A DNA stretch of 64,000 nt from Bubalus kerabau (taxonomy: Eukaryota > Chordata > Mammalia > Artiodactyla > Bovidae), in NCBI RefSeq assembly GCF_029407905.1, contig NC_073627.1:137653697-137717696 (forward strand). The letters are read 5' to 3'. Numbering within the stretch: the stretch's first letter is position 1; each line of letters opens with the position of its first letter. A model generated the notes under the pieces. It saw only the letters and a list, made by a program, of their open reading frames with translations. It ran no database searches and was not told the DNA's origin. A program made the position numbers and the translations under genes. This document shows positions 12,131 to 24,075 of this stretch, piece after piece.

Positions 12131-13166
12131 GAGCTGACACCTGCTTCTCAATGGGTCGGCGGGAAGCCCCGCCTCTCTTTGATATCAAGGACCCGAATCT
12201 TCGTCCTAGTGGTGAGACCACCCCACGACTACACCCCCAAGTCAGCGTGCCCCTTCTCCTGAAGCCGAACCCTCCGCTGCAGCGAGTGCCTGGACTTCAA
12301 TCTGACTCCAGACCCCAGGCCCTGAGTCAAGGTCAGATCGTTTCAGGATGCTCCTCCTACCCCCGTGGCACTTTACCCTTCATCCATAGGAAATGGCGCT
12401 GGCTCCAGAGGAATTCCCCACAAGCTGCTCTTGTCCGTTTCCTGGGAACCCTGGCCACTAACCCCACCGCCATCGGAGGGACAGAGCAGTGGGGGATGGG
12501 CGGAAGAGGCGCTTCTGCAGAAGGCAGGCCTGGGCCGCCTGCCTCCAGGACCTTTCCCCACCATTTCCATCCTGTCTGCCCCCCAGGGGTCTCTGACATG
12601 ACACCCCTCCTGGACCTTCATGCATGAAACTGACTTCGGGGCCATCTTCTGGATCAAGGTATCAGATCCTAATTTGACAATGAGGGCCCCCCTTGTGGGT
12701 GGGTGGGGAAGCAATTTTTAAGCTGAGTTCCTCTGGGCCCACAGTGCCTGGCAGAGGGTGGGGGGCAAGTGGATCACCTATGGTCACAGCCAGTCAGCCA
12801 GGCTCAGCCTCCATCTGTCCTATACGCAAAGTTATGAGGACATTTCTTCCAGACCCACCACTTCCCCCTCCACTGGGTTCCTGGCCCGGGCACCCAGTGT
12901 TGTGTACAGGTCTCTGTCTGGGGTACCTCTGGGGCACTGGACAGGGGATTGGGGACTTGCGTGGACAGTGTGGGGGGGGGGGCTTCCTTGGGGAAGTTTC
13001 TGACAGCTCCTGGGAAACAGGCCTGCATGCTCCTTGCACCTCTAAGCATGGACCAGGGTCATCAGTTTATACACCCTGGGAGCAGGAGAGAAGCGCACTG
13101 TGGGGCACTCCTAGACCTGCTAAAAGTCAGAACCTGCATCTTGATGACCTCAGGGGCTTCCATGCA
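12131..13166. other. Unique GC-rich flank, no gene recognised
   Basis: Just upstream of the ILVBL retrocopy start there may be some retrotransposed 5' UTR. Beyond that is ordinary GC-rich sequence with overlapping chance frames and a G-run at 12972-12981. Confidence 0.55.
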
Positions 13167-13464
13167 CAGCCGGGGACCCTGCACTGAGGCAGCCAGGCCA
13201 AGGCTTGGTCCCCGACAGACCACCTACCCTGCTCAGCCCTCCAACCACGCACCATGTCTCCCCCACCCATGGCTGTACTTGAGGGGTCCCGTGTGAGCTC
13301 CCCCTACTCCTGGGACAGCCGGGGACCCTGCACTGAGGCAGCCAGGCCAAGGCTTGGTCCCCGACAGACCACCTACCCTGCTCAGCCCTCCAACCATGTA
13401 CCATGTCTCCCCCACCCATGGCTGTACTCGAGGGGTCCCGTGTGAGCTCCTCCTACTCCTGGGA
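13167..13464. repeat. 149-base tandem duplication (two copies)
   Basis: cagccggggaccctgcactg begins at 13167 and again at 13316. The copies run to about 13464 with only a few differences. Confidence 0.95.
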
Positions 13465-13494
13465 TAACCGCTCGTGTGTAAGGGCTCAGCTTTG

Positions 13495-13930
13495 TGGCAG
13501 GGTGAATGGTGCCCTCCAAAAGAGACACCCACATCCCAACTCCCCATATTTGCCAGGGGGCCTTTTTTTGGAAATGGGGTCTTTGCAGATGAAATCAAGT
13601 TAGATAAGGTTACAGTGGATTAGGTGGGCCTTATGCAGGATGATGGGTGTCTTTATAAGAAGAGGAGAGGCACACAGAGACAAGGAGGCCGTGTGAGGAG
13701 GAAGCAGAGGTTGGGGGATGTGGCCACAAACCCAGGAACACCTGGAGCCCCAGAAACTGGAAGAGGTGGGAGTGATGCTCCTCCAGAGCCCAGGTCGGGG
13801 GGCCCGGTCCTGCTGACCCTTGACTTTAGACTTCTGGCCCCCAGAACTGGGAGAGAATCAATTAGTATTGTTTTAAGCCTTCCCGCCACCCCAGTTTGTG
13901 GTCGTCGGTATCAGAAGCCCCACCTGGGAC
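13495..13930 (+). mobile_element. Old mammalian LTR-type repeat (tentative)
   Basis: Order of phrases: gtgaatggtgccctccaaaa, ggtctttgcagatgaaatca, gtctttataagaagaggaga, cttctggcccccagaactgg, ttttaagcc. These are typical of a widespread old mammalian repeat. The family name is not certain. Confidence 0.6.
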
Positions 13931-14313
13931 ACTCAATGTTCTGTGTCCCTAAGATCCACCAATCGATCGCTACCTCATCCAGGCCAGTCTTCCCCCGGTC
14001 ATCGTGGGGTGTCTTCTCAACAATAAATCTCCTGACTCGGGAGAAAGGCTCACGCTGCACACAGGGGCCCCATCTGTGTGGGGCTCGAAGCCCATGTTGC
14101 CTCAGAGCAGCTCAGCCTCACACACCTGCTGGCCCAGGGGGAGCAAAGGGGGTCACACACCTCTGAGCCCCTGTGACCTCCACACCCTGCCCAGTCATAA
14201 CTGCAGACGACCGGGCCAGCAGACATTTCAGGAGGGCAGACTTGCTTATCTGCCCCCATTCCTCTTGCTTCACTGTCCTTTTGCATCCCTCTACCCCTGC
14301 TCCTGGGCTTCCC
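13931..14313. other. Unassigned sequence
   Basis: No gene, repeat or signal recognised; chance frames only. Confidence 0.5.
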
Positions 14314-14505
14314 TTGGGCCTCCCTTGGGGCTCAGCGGGTAAAGAATCTGCCTGCAATGCAGGAGACCTGGGTTCAATCCCTGCGTTGCGAAGATCCCCT
14401 GGTGAAAGGAAAGGCTACCTACTCCAGTATTCTGGCCTGGAGAATTTCATTGACTGTGTAGCCCTTTGGGTCGCCAAGAGTTAGACACGACTGAGCAACT
14501 TTTGT
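14314..14505 (+). mobile_element. Bov-tA SINE
   Basis: tRNA-Glu-like head (ggctcagcgggtaaagaatc), then the Bov-A body, ending ...gacacgactgagcaact. Confidence 0.92.
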
Positions 14506-15148
14506 TTCATTCATCCCTGCTCCTGGTCCAGCCTGTCGAGCTGGCCCTCATGTTTGGGTCCGGGGGACACTGGTGACCTCTGGGAACATTTTCAGTTGCA
14601 TTTATGAATGCTGCAAGATATTAAATGACAACAACGCCAAGGCTGAGAAATCCCACTTTAAGACTCTTCATCTTTTGGGGGTCATTGTTTGAGGATCCAA
14701 TGGAGCCCATGGATTTCTTTCTCCCTGGGGAAGCACGCATAAGCCCCAAGTTTGTTTCACAGTGGGCAAGGTCGTGTGGCTGGGCTCTCTCCGAGGCTAT
14801 CTTGTTCCCCAAACCCTCTCACTTCTTGGAATCAGAGCACACCTGGGAACGAGTCATCCCGGACATCTCTCCGCTAATCGGGCTGGTGTGGACCCGCACA
14901 CACCCCGCACGCTGCCTGTGCCCAGCGGCCCCTGAATAGACCCTGGTCTCGAGCAGGGGCAGGCAACAGGCTTCCTGGGGCCTGACTCATCTCAGGGGAA
15001 AGCTCGGGGTTGCAGGGGCCATGGAAAAATCGGTAATGATCTGAAGACACCACAAGAAGATGGCTCATGCTCAGCTCCAGCTTTTCGAAATCTTGAACAA
15101 TTTAGTTTATGCCACGATAACAGTTTCACCTAAAAAGGGCCCAATCAG
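14506..15148. other. Unassigned sequence
   Basis: No recognised gene or repeat. A 104-codon frame at 14625-14939 shows no domain. Confidence 0.5.
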
Positions 15149-15262
15149 GGACTTCCCTGGTGGTCCAGCGGTTAACACTCTGCCTTCCAATGCAGGGAGT
15201 GTGGGTACAATCCCTGGTTGGGGAACTAAGATCACCGCATGCCTTGAGATGTGGCCCCAAAG
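15149..15262 (+). mobile_element. CHR-type tRNA-derived SINE
   Basis: acttccctggtggtccagcg gttaacactctg..., then ...ggttggggaactaagatc, a CHR-type head followed by a short body and an A-rich end. Confidence 0.8.
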
Positions 15263-15600
15263 TTTTTTTTTAAAAAAGGTCCAATCAACCGCTGAAAAAC
15301 TTTTAAGGCTACAGAACCAAATCATCACTGAAATTTGGGGTCACTGGGAGCTTGTGATTTGTATTAATAATAAGAAATCCATTTTTGGCCTTTGTGCCCC
15401 GGTCCTGGCACAGGGCTCCTAAAACTCTGGGAATTATCTAAGTGGGGAGAACAGTCAAGGTGTCTCTTGTTAGGTGAATGAGGTGACTTTTCGAAGAGGG
15501 CCTCCTTTCCAAAGAGGGGCGCTGCTTGCCAGGGTAACTAAGCACATGGTTAGACGACTGAAACTTTCGGTCCCTCCCCTGCCCCCGCCCACTATGTCTG
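15263..15600. other. Unassigned sequence
   Basis: Nothing recognised. Confidence 0.5.
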
Positions 15601-16185
15601 GGAAAGCCAGAAGGGCTTCTGCTTGAAGCAATCACCAACAGCCAGTGATTTAATCAATTGTGCTTGTGTGATGACTCCTCCATAAAAACCCCCAGAGTCT
15701 GGATAGCTTCTGGGTTGATGAACACATGCAAATTTGGGGAAAGTGAGGCTCAGAGAGCATGAAGTTCCGTGCCTCCCCCACACACACCTTGTCCTGTGTA
15801 TCCCCCTCCATCTGCTGTTCCTGAGTTTATTACGTTTTACAATAAGGCTGTGATCTTCCAGGCAACATGTTTCTCTGAGTTCCATGACCATTCGACAAAT
15901 TAATAGAACCCAAAGTCATTAGAATCTCTGAACAGGTAGCCACTGGGTCAGAGCGCAGGTGACAATCTGGGCTTGCAAATGATGGCTGGAGTCGGGGGAG
16001 GGTCTTGTAGGGCTGGGCCTTTAACCTGTGGGGTCTGGAACTACCCCCAGATAGGCCGTGTCCACACTGAGTTAAGTTGCAGGACCCCCAGCTGCTGTCA
16101 CAGAAGTGCTGGGTGGTGCTGGGGAAACAACGCATGCATGTTGGAACTGGAAGAAGCCTCGTCACTGATTAGTACAACTTGATCT
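15601..16185 (+). mobile_element. Ancient LTR (endogenous-retrovirus-type) fragment
   Basis: Contains the ordered phrases gtgatttaatcaattgtgct, ctccataaaaacccc (TATA-like), tgttcctgagtttattacgt, caataaggc (polyadenylation-like) and gaacctgtggggtctg-like text, typical of an old mammalian LTR. No internal viral genes beside it. Exact family uncertain. Confidence 0.55.
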
Positions 16186-16431
16186 TTCCTGGTGGCCATA
16201 ACCAATGTCTTTAAGCTTGATGTTTATTTCAAAGTCAGAAGTTTTAAAGAAGATATGTGTGGTGAAGGATTTAATTGGACTTGGAAAGGCTATTCTTTCT
16301 CCTTTGTGAGCATGGCCATTCCATTATCATATGAGCAATAATGACATATGACTGAATATTCACATCACCAGTGAGAATTTCCCGAGTGCCAGACTCTAAG
16401 TTAAGTCCTTTAGGATACCCCGTGATGTACT

Positions 16432-16655
16432 GACTTGTTTCCCAGGTGGTTCAGCAGAAAAGAACCCACTAGCCAAGGTAGAAAGTGCAGGAGACCTGGG
16501 TTCAATCCCTGGGTGGGCAAGATCCCCTGGAGGAGGAAATGGCAACCCATTTCAGTATTCTTGCCTGAAAAATTCCATAGAGGATAGAGGACCTTGGTGC
16601 TACAGTCCACAGGGCTGCAAAGAGTTGGACACGAATGAGCAACTGAACATGCACA
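16432..16655 (+). mobile_element. Bov-tA SINE
   Basis: Diverged tRNA head (cccaggtggttcagcagaaa) and full Bov-A body to ..gacacgaatgagcaactgaa. Confidence 0.9.
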
Positions 16656-16704
16656 CTGTCGAGCAAATACTGTTGGTATCTCTGTTGCACAAATGGTGAA
16701 ACTT

Positions 16705-16832
16705 CATGGCTGTTGGTGTTCAGTCATCCGATTTTGTCTGATTCTTTGCCACCCCATGGACTATACACTCCAGGGAATTCTCTAGGCCAGAATACTGGAG
16801 TGGGTAGTGTTTCCCTTCTCCAGGGGATTTTT
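16705..16832 (-). mobile_element. Bov-A SINE fragment
   Basis: ggtgttcagtcatccgattt ... ccagaatactggagtgggta in reverse orientation. Confidence 0.85.
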
Positions 16833-16896
16833 CCGACTCACCACATATTGTAAGACTAAACTTGAGAATTCTTGTTTTTTATTTCATTTCAAACAG

Positions 16897-16986
16897 CCTT
16901 TGGGTATCTGAAAGGACAGTGTAGGTACTTTCAAGATGTCTTCTGCAAAACAAAGCCCTTTTGGCAAATATGCTCATGATATCCAG
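16897..16986 (+). other. Exon-like block with ATG, unidentified
   Basis: A pyrimidine-rich tract ending tttcaaacag is followed by 90 bases and a strong donor, ATCCAG|gtaagtg. An ATG at 16936 opens 17 codons (MSSAKQSPFGKYAHDIQ) up to the donor in phase 0. I do not recognise the peptide. It could be a real first coding exon, a lineage-specific exon, or chance. Confidence 0.3.
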
Positions 16987-18478
16987 GTAAGTGTTGCTGT
17001 TGTGTCACATCTCAGCCAGAAGGCAGATCCTAAGCTCTTCCTCTGGCAGAAACAAATTCACAAAATAAGCCAGGAAAGACAGCTGGAGAAACAAACCACA
17101 CCAACAACTGGAAAAGCATTCCTCATGAGACAAAGCTGAGAAAAACCCAACATCCTTGTGGCCCAAAAACCCTCTTGGCAATGAATGTTCAGTAAGGAAG
17201 AGATGAAACATATCAAGTTCTAAGGAGAGGCAATGCCCATGGCCATTGTAGTTTAGAGATGGCCTGACTGCTCAGATGTAGACACACACCAATGTAAACC
17301 CTTTGCAGACAGGAGTGATGGTCATCACCATAGTGTTTACTCTGGTGACAACCTGCCCTGGGCACCACATAAGACAGCAGACCTGATGCTCTTCCTCTGC
17401 TCCCACACCACTCACTCATGAAGGCAGCTCAGGCGCTATCGTGCCCTGCCTGCCTGTCTGGCTCGTCCATGAGCTGTGACCACCTCCAGGGAAGGACTCT
17501 GCCTTCTCTTCTCTCTGCACCATGAACCTGCACACAGGGGGCCTTCAGAACCTCAGGAGATTCACCACACCCCAAGTATAGCCAGAACCCTCCCCAGGCA
17601 TTAAAACGGCTGTGGAGTCACTTTGGCCCAAGCCCTGGTTACGGATCCCTGGAACCTACTACAGCCTCTACAGTGTGAATAATCAGGTCCTTTATGCACA
17701 GATTCCCGGCTGTGAGATCTGAGCTTTGGATTCATTGTCAGCTCTGTCCCTCCCGTGGCAGCCAGGTGGGCCGTGATATAAACAAAGGAGCTCATGAGCT
17801 GAGTTTCAAGGGAGGCATTGAAAGGACAGCGATGGATGGAACCTGTTACAAACTGAGGGAGGGTCCCTACATGTCTCAGAAGAGGCCTCTGGTGTGCAGG
17901 TGTGGAGGAGGGCCCCCACACTGCAAAGGAAAGAGAGGTACTCAGGGGCAAAGGCTCGTGGCCTCTCCTGTAGCAGCTCCAGTTGGTAGCTCGTGCACAG
18001 TGGACAGCCAATGTGGTCACATGGGTGTGACTCTTATTCCCTCACAAAGCAAGAGAAAGGGGGCAGGGTGTGGGAGTACCTGGAGGGTGTGGTGGGGTGG
18101 ATGAAGGGAGGTGTCCTTCCTCTCTTCAGTGCAAATTGCTTTTGTGAGTCTCAGAGCTGCCAGAAGGCAGTCAGCAAATCAGGTCCCCACAGTATCCAGT
18201 GTGGGCTGGGTGCCTTAGCCCCTGTCAAGCCACACCATATGGCTTCCCTGAGTTCTAGCAGCAGGATCTGGGGATTTTGTCTAGGTACACACTTCCTTGC
18301 TGTAGCTGTGTTACCTGTTACCCCCTTCTTTGAGCCCCAGTTTTGTCCTCTAGAAAAAAGACATCGATTGCTACCTTAGCAGGTTGCTACCTTAATCCTG
18401 TGAAGACTAATTAGGGTAATCCTACAATTAATAGCTCGCCTTAAGAGATATCAGTGAATAGCTGGCCTTAAGAGATAC
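16987..18478. other. Unassigned sequence
   Basis: Moderately GC-rich. Several 60-139-codon frames, none with recognisable domains. Confidence 0.5.
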
Positions 18479-18790
18479 TGGGCTTCCCTGATAGCTCAGC
18501 GGGTAAAGACTCCTCCTGCCATGCAGGAGTCCCCGGTCTGATTCCTGGGTTGGGAATCCTGATCCACTGCAGAAGGGACAGGCTACCCACTCCCGTATTC
18601 TGGCTTTTCTTGTGGCTCAGCTGGTAAAGAATCTGCCTGCAATGTGGGAGACCTGGGTTCAATCCCTGGACTGGGAAGATCCCCTGGAGAAGGGAAAGGC
18701 TACCCACGCCAGTATTCTGGCCTGGAGAATTCCATGAACTGTAGAGCCTATGGGGTCACAAGACTCTTACCCGAATGAGGGACTTTCACT
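18479..18790 (+). mobile_element. Two Bov-tA SINE units in tandem
   Basis: First unit from ggcttccctgatagctcagc (truncated at about 18600), second from cttttcttgtggctcagctg to ..cttacccgaatgagg. Confidence 0.9.
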
Positions 18791-19255
18791 TCACTTGCAA
18801 GAGATAGGACCTGAATCCGGATTAAACTGGAGTCTCCAAGTGTCATCTGGCATTTCTTCCCTGAAGCCAGCCAAAACCCACACAGTTGCATTTCCAGGGT
18901 CTCCACTTAGCCAGCTGGACAGAAAACCCAGCGTGGTTCAAACAAGCTGACAGACAAGCAGGAGAGGACTCACAGGCAGACGGCTTCCCTCCGGTTTCAG
19001 GTGGAGCTCCTGGACCACAGCAGGAACCGGCGCTCTCAACTCCTGGGCTCAGCAGCAGCCTCATTCTCAGGCCAGCAGCTCTGCCCTGATGGGCTCAGGA
19101 AGGCCACCAACCGCCCCAGGCAGGCCACCAACCGCCCCAGGCTGACCTCACGCCCCTCTCACTGCTGTAGCCTGACCTCACCCAGCCCCACCCCTTCTGG
19201 CAGAAGGCCAGCTCCTCTTCCCTTAATTCCAGCGTGAGGCCAGGCTCTGGGCCCC
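18791..19255. other. Unassigned GC-rich sequence with a 21-base direct repeat
   Basis: aggccaccaaccgccccagg occurs twice in succession (about 19101 and 19122). No gene recognised. Confidence 0.5.
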
Positions 19256-19320
19256 GATTGGTCATCGCGCCAGTCCTGAGCCAATCACGGTTGCCAGGGG
19301 GGAGAGAACACACCGATTGG
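19256..19320. promoter_or_regulatory. Cluster of three CCAAT/ATTGG boxes
   Basis: gattgg at 19256, gccaatcac at 19280 and gattggcc at 19315, within 65 bases of GC-rich sequence. Spacing and flanks resemble NF-Y sites in promoters, but no gene start is identified beside it. Confidence 0.35.
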
Positions 19321-19925
19321 CCAGGGCCAGGTCATGTGCCCATATTCTCCAGGACACGTGTGAGGTGCTCCCCCTGTGTCCGCGGTGGAGACAGTGTGAT
19401 ACCCCCAGAGCAGAGCTGAGAGTCCAGTCACTGTGTCCATGTGCTCAGTGTCCTGGGACGTGCCTGCACATCCTCTCTACACACCACTTTGTCCTCTGCA
19501 GGCACAATACTCATGACACACCTCTTCCCTTCCCAAGTGCTGTTTCACGCACCCACATTCAAGGGAGCAGGTCCTCCTGTTGGAGGATAGGTTTGGAGAT
19601 CCTCTCTTAACCTCTGGCCTTGTTTCTTCTGTCATGTTAGAATAATTTATTCAGTGTAAAAACCCCCACAAGCACCACCACATGCTGCTTTGCGTATTCA
19701 GGATTCTTAGCTGTTCTGAGTCGAGGGCATGAGTCGAGGGAGGCCACGGGCCTCCCAAAGGGAATGAATTTTGTCCAAGGAAGCACCTGAGAGGCTAAAT
19801 CAGTGAATCACTTTGCTGTACACGTTAAACAACAAATTATTGTAAATCAACAATACCTCAACTTAAAAGATATTCCTTCATCAAAATTGTTCGAAATCTT
19901 GTAAAGTTTTCCTTTAAATTGTTGG
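19321..19925. other. Unassigned sequence
   Basis: No gene recognised. The end (19.79-19.92 kb) is AT-rich and may be L1-derived. Confidence 0.5.
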
Positions 19926-20418
19926 TTCTTCAGTTCAGTTCAGTCACCCAGTCGTGCCCGACTCTTTGCGACCCCATGAAACACAGCACACCAGGCCTCC
20001 CTGTCCATCACCAACTCCCGGAGTTCACTCAAGCTCACATCCATCGAGTCCGTGATGCCATCCAGCCATCTCATCCTCTGTCGTCCCCTTCTCCTCCTGC
20101 CCCCAATCCCTCCCAGCATCAGGGTCTTTTCTAATGAGTCAACTCTTCGCATGAGGTGGCCAAAGTACTGGAGTTTCAGCTTTAGCATCATTCCTTCCAA
20201 AGAACACCCAGGGCTGATCTCCTTTAGAATGGACTGGTTGGATCTCCTTGCAGTCCAAGGGACTCTCAAGAGTCTTCTCCAACACCACAGTTCAAGGGCA
20301 TCAATTCTTCGGCACTCAACTTTCTTTACAGTCCAACTCTCACATCCATACATGACCACTGGAAAAACCATAGCCTTGACTAGATGGACTTTGTTGGCTA
20401 AGTAATGTCTCTGCTTTT
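19926..20418 (-). mobile_element. BovB LINE 3' end
   Basis: Minus-strand frame of 143 codons with VFPVVMYGCESWTVKKVE, LRVPWTARRSNQSILKEISP and MRWLDGITDSMDVSLSELRE; 5'-truncated. Confidence 0.95.
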
Positions 20419-20702
20419 CAATATGCTATGTTCCATGTATAACCACTGTATTGAGAGATTGTATCAAAATTGATGTTACCCTTTGTCGAAAGCTTTTTCT
20501 GCAATTATTGCGAAGATCATGTGATTTTATTCTTAATTTTGCTCATATTGTGTATCACAGTGATTGATGTACAGATAATAAATCATGCTTGAAGGCACGG
20601 AATGACTTACATTTGATCATAGTGTATGATTCTTTTAATGTATTCATCAATTTGATTTGCTAATATTCTTGTGAGGATTTTTACATCCATGTCCACCAGG
20701 GT

Positions 20703-20912
20703 CAGGGTTCTCTGGTGGTTCATATGGTAAAGAATCTGCCTGCAATCCAGGAGACCTGGGTTTGACCCCTAGGCCAGGAAGATCCCCTCAAGAAAGGAAT
20801 GGCTACCCACTCCAATATTCTTGCCTGGAAAATTCTCTGGACAGAGGACCTGGTGGGCTACAGTCCATGGGTCACAAATAACTGGACATGACTGAGTGAT
20901 TCACACTTACAA
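20703..20912 (+). mobile_element. Bov-tA SINE
   Basis: ttctctggtggttcatatgg ... actggacatgactgagtgat. Confidence 0.92.
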
Positions 20913-21355
20913 GACTGCTTCTTGACATTCTTAGTATCTAAATTTAAGATTTTATCTCAGTCAAAAATTACAGTCAAAGGCAAAATGTCAAAAGTCCAAG
21001 AGTCCTTAGAAATAAATGACAATAAGGCATAACAGATGAAAGCAAGAAGGACTCCACATAATTTACTTTTCATAAGAATTTTAGATCTTCAGAGGAATTC
21101 TCATTAAGCTGAATTAAAATGCAAGCTTTAGTTTACAATGGAAACCTTTTTTGGTATTATGTTTCTATGTGGAGACTGAAATTTCATTATTTATGTATGA
21201 TATCTTAAACAATACTTTGTGGCTATTAAAATCATATTTTCAAAACCTTTAATGATATTTCTAAGCACTTATAGTGGAAAAATATCTAGGAATAGATGAT
21301 GATCCCATACAGCTTTAGATGACAGTACAGATGTGTTGAATGATAGTTTTCAGAT
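20913..21355. other. AT-rich unassigned sequence
   Basis: No gene recognised; possibly old L1. Confidence 0.4.
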
Positions 21356-21655
21356 TGTATTTATTTTTAATCGAAGAATAACTGCTTTACAATGTTTGGT
21401 TGGTTTCCCTCATACAACAACACAAATAAGCCATAAGGATATTATCCACTCTTTGGTGAGCCTGCCTCCCACTTCCCGCTATCCCACCCTCTAGGTCATC
21501 ACAGAGCTCCATGCTGGGCTCCCTATATTATATAGCAACTTCCCACTAGTTAGCTATTTTGCATATGGTAGTGCCTATGTTTCAATGCTACTCTATCAAT
21601 TTGTCCCACCCTCTCCTTCTCCAGCTGAGTTCACGAGTCCTTCCTCTACATCTGT
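21356..21655 (-). mobile_element. L1 3' region fragment
   Basis: In reverse, matches the bovine L1 3' phrase order (..taactgctttacaatgttt.., ..cctgcctcccacttcccgct..). Confidence 0.6.
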
Positions 21656-21659
21656 GTAT

Positions 21660-22228
21660 CTATTCAGTTCAGTTCAGTTCAGTTCACTGGCTCAGTCGTG
21701 TCTGACTCTATGCAACCCCATGAACCACAGCACGCCAGACCTCCCTGTCCATCACTAACTCCCGGAGTTTACCCAAACTCATGTCCATTGAGTTGGTGAT
21801 GCCATCTAACCATCTCATCCTCTGTCGTCCCCTTCTCCTACCTTCAATCTTTCCCAACATCAGGGTCTTTTCAAATGAGTCAGCTCTTAGCATCACATGG
21901 ACAAAATATTGGAGTTTCAGTTTCAACATCAGTCCTTCCAATGAACACCCAGGACTGATTTCCTTTAGGATGGACTGGTTGGATCTCTTGCAGCTCAAGG
22001 GACTCTTAAGAGTCTTCTCCAACACCACAGTTCAAAAGCATCAATTCTGTGCTCAGCTTTTTTTTATAGTCCGACTCTTACATCCATACATAAGTACTAG
22101 AAAAACCATAGCCTTGACTAGACAGACCTTTGTTGACAAAGCAATGTCTCTGCTTTTTTAATATACTGTCTAGATTGGTCATAACTTTCCTTCCAAGGAG
22201 TAAGCGTCTTTTAATTTCATTCCTGCAA
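21660..22228 (-). mobile_element. BovB LINE 3' end, left arm of an inverted pair
   Basis: Minus strand carries ...LQYFVHVMLRADSFEKTLML, MRWLDGITNSMDMSLGKLRE and the 3' terminus with four ttcag repeats at 21664-21683. It joins the plus-strand BovB at ~22228 with no spacer. Confidence 0.93.
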
Positions 22229-24075
22229 TCACCATCTGCAAGGAAAGATATAAGCATCTGAATGCAGAGTTCCAAAGAATAGCAAGGAGAGATAAGAAAG
22301 CCTTCCTCAGCGATCAGTGCAAAGAAATAGAGGAAAACAATAGAATGGGAAAGACTAGAGGTCTCTTTAAGAAAATTAGAGATACCAAGGGAATATTTCA
22401 TGCAAAGATGGGCTCGATAAAGGACAGAAATGGCATGGACCTAACAGAAGCAGAAGGTATTAAGAAGAGGTGACAAGAACATACAGAAGAACTGTACAAA
22501 AAAGAGGTTCACGACTCAGATATTCACAATGGTGTGATCACTCACTAGAGCCAGACATCCTGGAATGTGAAGTTAAGTGGGCCTTAGAAAGCATCACTAC
22601 CAACAAAGCTAGTGGAGGTGATGGAATTCCAGTTCAGCTATTTCAAATCCTGAAAGGTGATGCTGTGAAAGTGCTGCACTCAACACGCCAGCAAATTTGG
22701 AAAACTCAGCAGTGGCCACAGGACTGGAAAAGGTCAGTTTTCATTCCAATCCCAAAGAAAGGCAATGTCAAAGAATGCTCAAACTACTGCACAATTGCAT
22801 TCATCTCACAAGCTAGTAAAGTAATGCTCAAAATTCTCCAAGCCAGGCTTCAGCAGTACGTGAACCGTGAATTTCCAGATGTTCAAGCTGGTTTTAGAAA
22901 AGGCAGAGGAACCAGAGATCAAATTGTCACCATCCGCTGGATCATCAAAAAAGCAAGAGAGTTCCAAAAAAACATCTATTTCTGCTTCATTGACTATGCC
23001 AAAGCCTTTGACTGTGTGGACCATGATAAACTGTGGAAAATTCTGAAAGAGATGGGAATACCAGACCATCTGACCTGCCTCTTGAGAAACCTATATGCAG
23101 GTCAGGAAGCAACAGTTACAGCTGGACATGGAGCAACAGACTGGTTCTAAATAGGAAAAGGAATACGTCAAGGCTGTATATTGTCACCCTCCTTATTTAA
23201 CTTATATGCAGAGTACATCATGAGAAAAGCTGGGCGGAAGAAGCACAAGCTGGAATCAAGGTTGCTGGGAGAAATATGAATAACCTCAGATATATAGATG
23301 ACATCACCCTTATGGCAGAAAGTGAAGAGGAACTAAAAAACTTCTTGATGAAAGTGAAAGAGGAGAGTGAAAAAGTTGGCTTAAAGCTCAACATTCAGAA
23401 AACGAAGATCATGGCATCTGGTCCCATCACTTCATGGCAGATAGATGGGGAAACAGTGGAAACAGTGTCAGACTTTATTTTTGGGGGCTCCAAAATCATT
23501 GCAGATGGTGGATGAAGCCATGAAATTAAAAGACGCTTACTCCTTGGAAGGAAAGTTATGACCAACCTAGATAGCATATTGAAAAGCAGAGACATTACTT
23601 TGCCTACAAAGGTCCGTCTAGTCAAGGCTATGGTTTTTCCAGTAGTCATGTATGGATGTGAGAATTGTACTGTGAGAAAGCTGAGCGCTGAAGAATTGAT
23701 GCTTTTGAACTGTGGTGTTGGAGAAGACTCTTGAGAGTCCCTTGGGCTTCAAGGAGATCAAACCAGTCCATCCTAAAAGAGGTCAGTCCTGGGTGTTCAT
23801 TGGAGGGACTGATGCTGAAGCTGAAACTCCAATATTTTGGCCACTCATGCGAAGAGTTGACTCATTGGAAAAGACTCTGAGGCTGGGAGGGATTGGGGCC
23901 AAGAGGAGAAGGGGACGACAGAGGATGAGATGGCTCGATGGCATCATGGACTCGATGGACATGAGTTTGGGTGAACTCGTGGAGTTGGTGATGGACAGGG
24001 AGGTCTGGCGTGCTGCCATTCATGGGGTCGCAAAGAGTCAGACGTGACTGAGCGACTGAACTGAACTCAACTGAA
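22229..24075 (+). mobile_element. BovB LINE ORF2, reverse transcriptase to 3' end
   Basis: Carries RT motifs including QASKVMLKILQARLQQYVNR, DVQAGFRKGRGTRDQIVTIR, FIDYAKAFDCVDHDKLWKIL and, after a frameshift, YIDDITLMAES (the active-site YxDD, here with Ile). Then GGSKIIADG and the BovB C-terminus. Stops and frameshifts interrupt it, and the endonuclease domain is missing. It is a dead copy, not a host gene. Confidence 0.95.

Noticed and set aside
22470..23150. 226-codon frame with reverse-transcriptase motifs as a host gene
   Set aside because: It is BovB ORF2 with stops and missing endonuclease.
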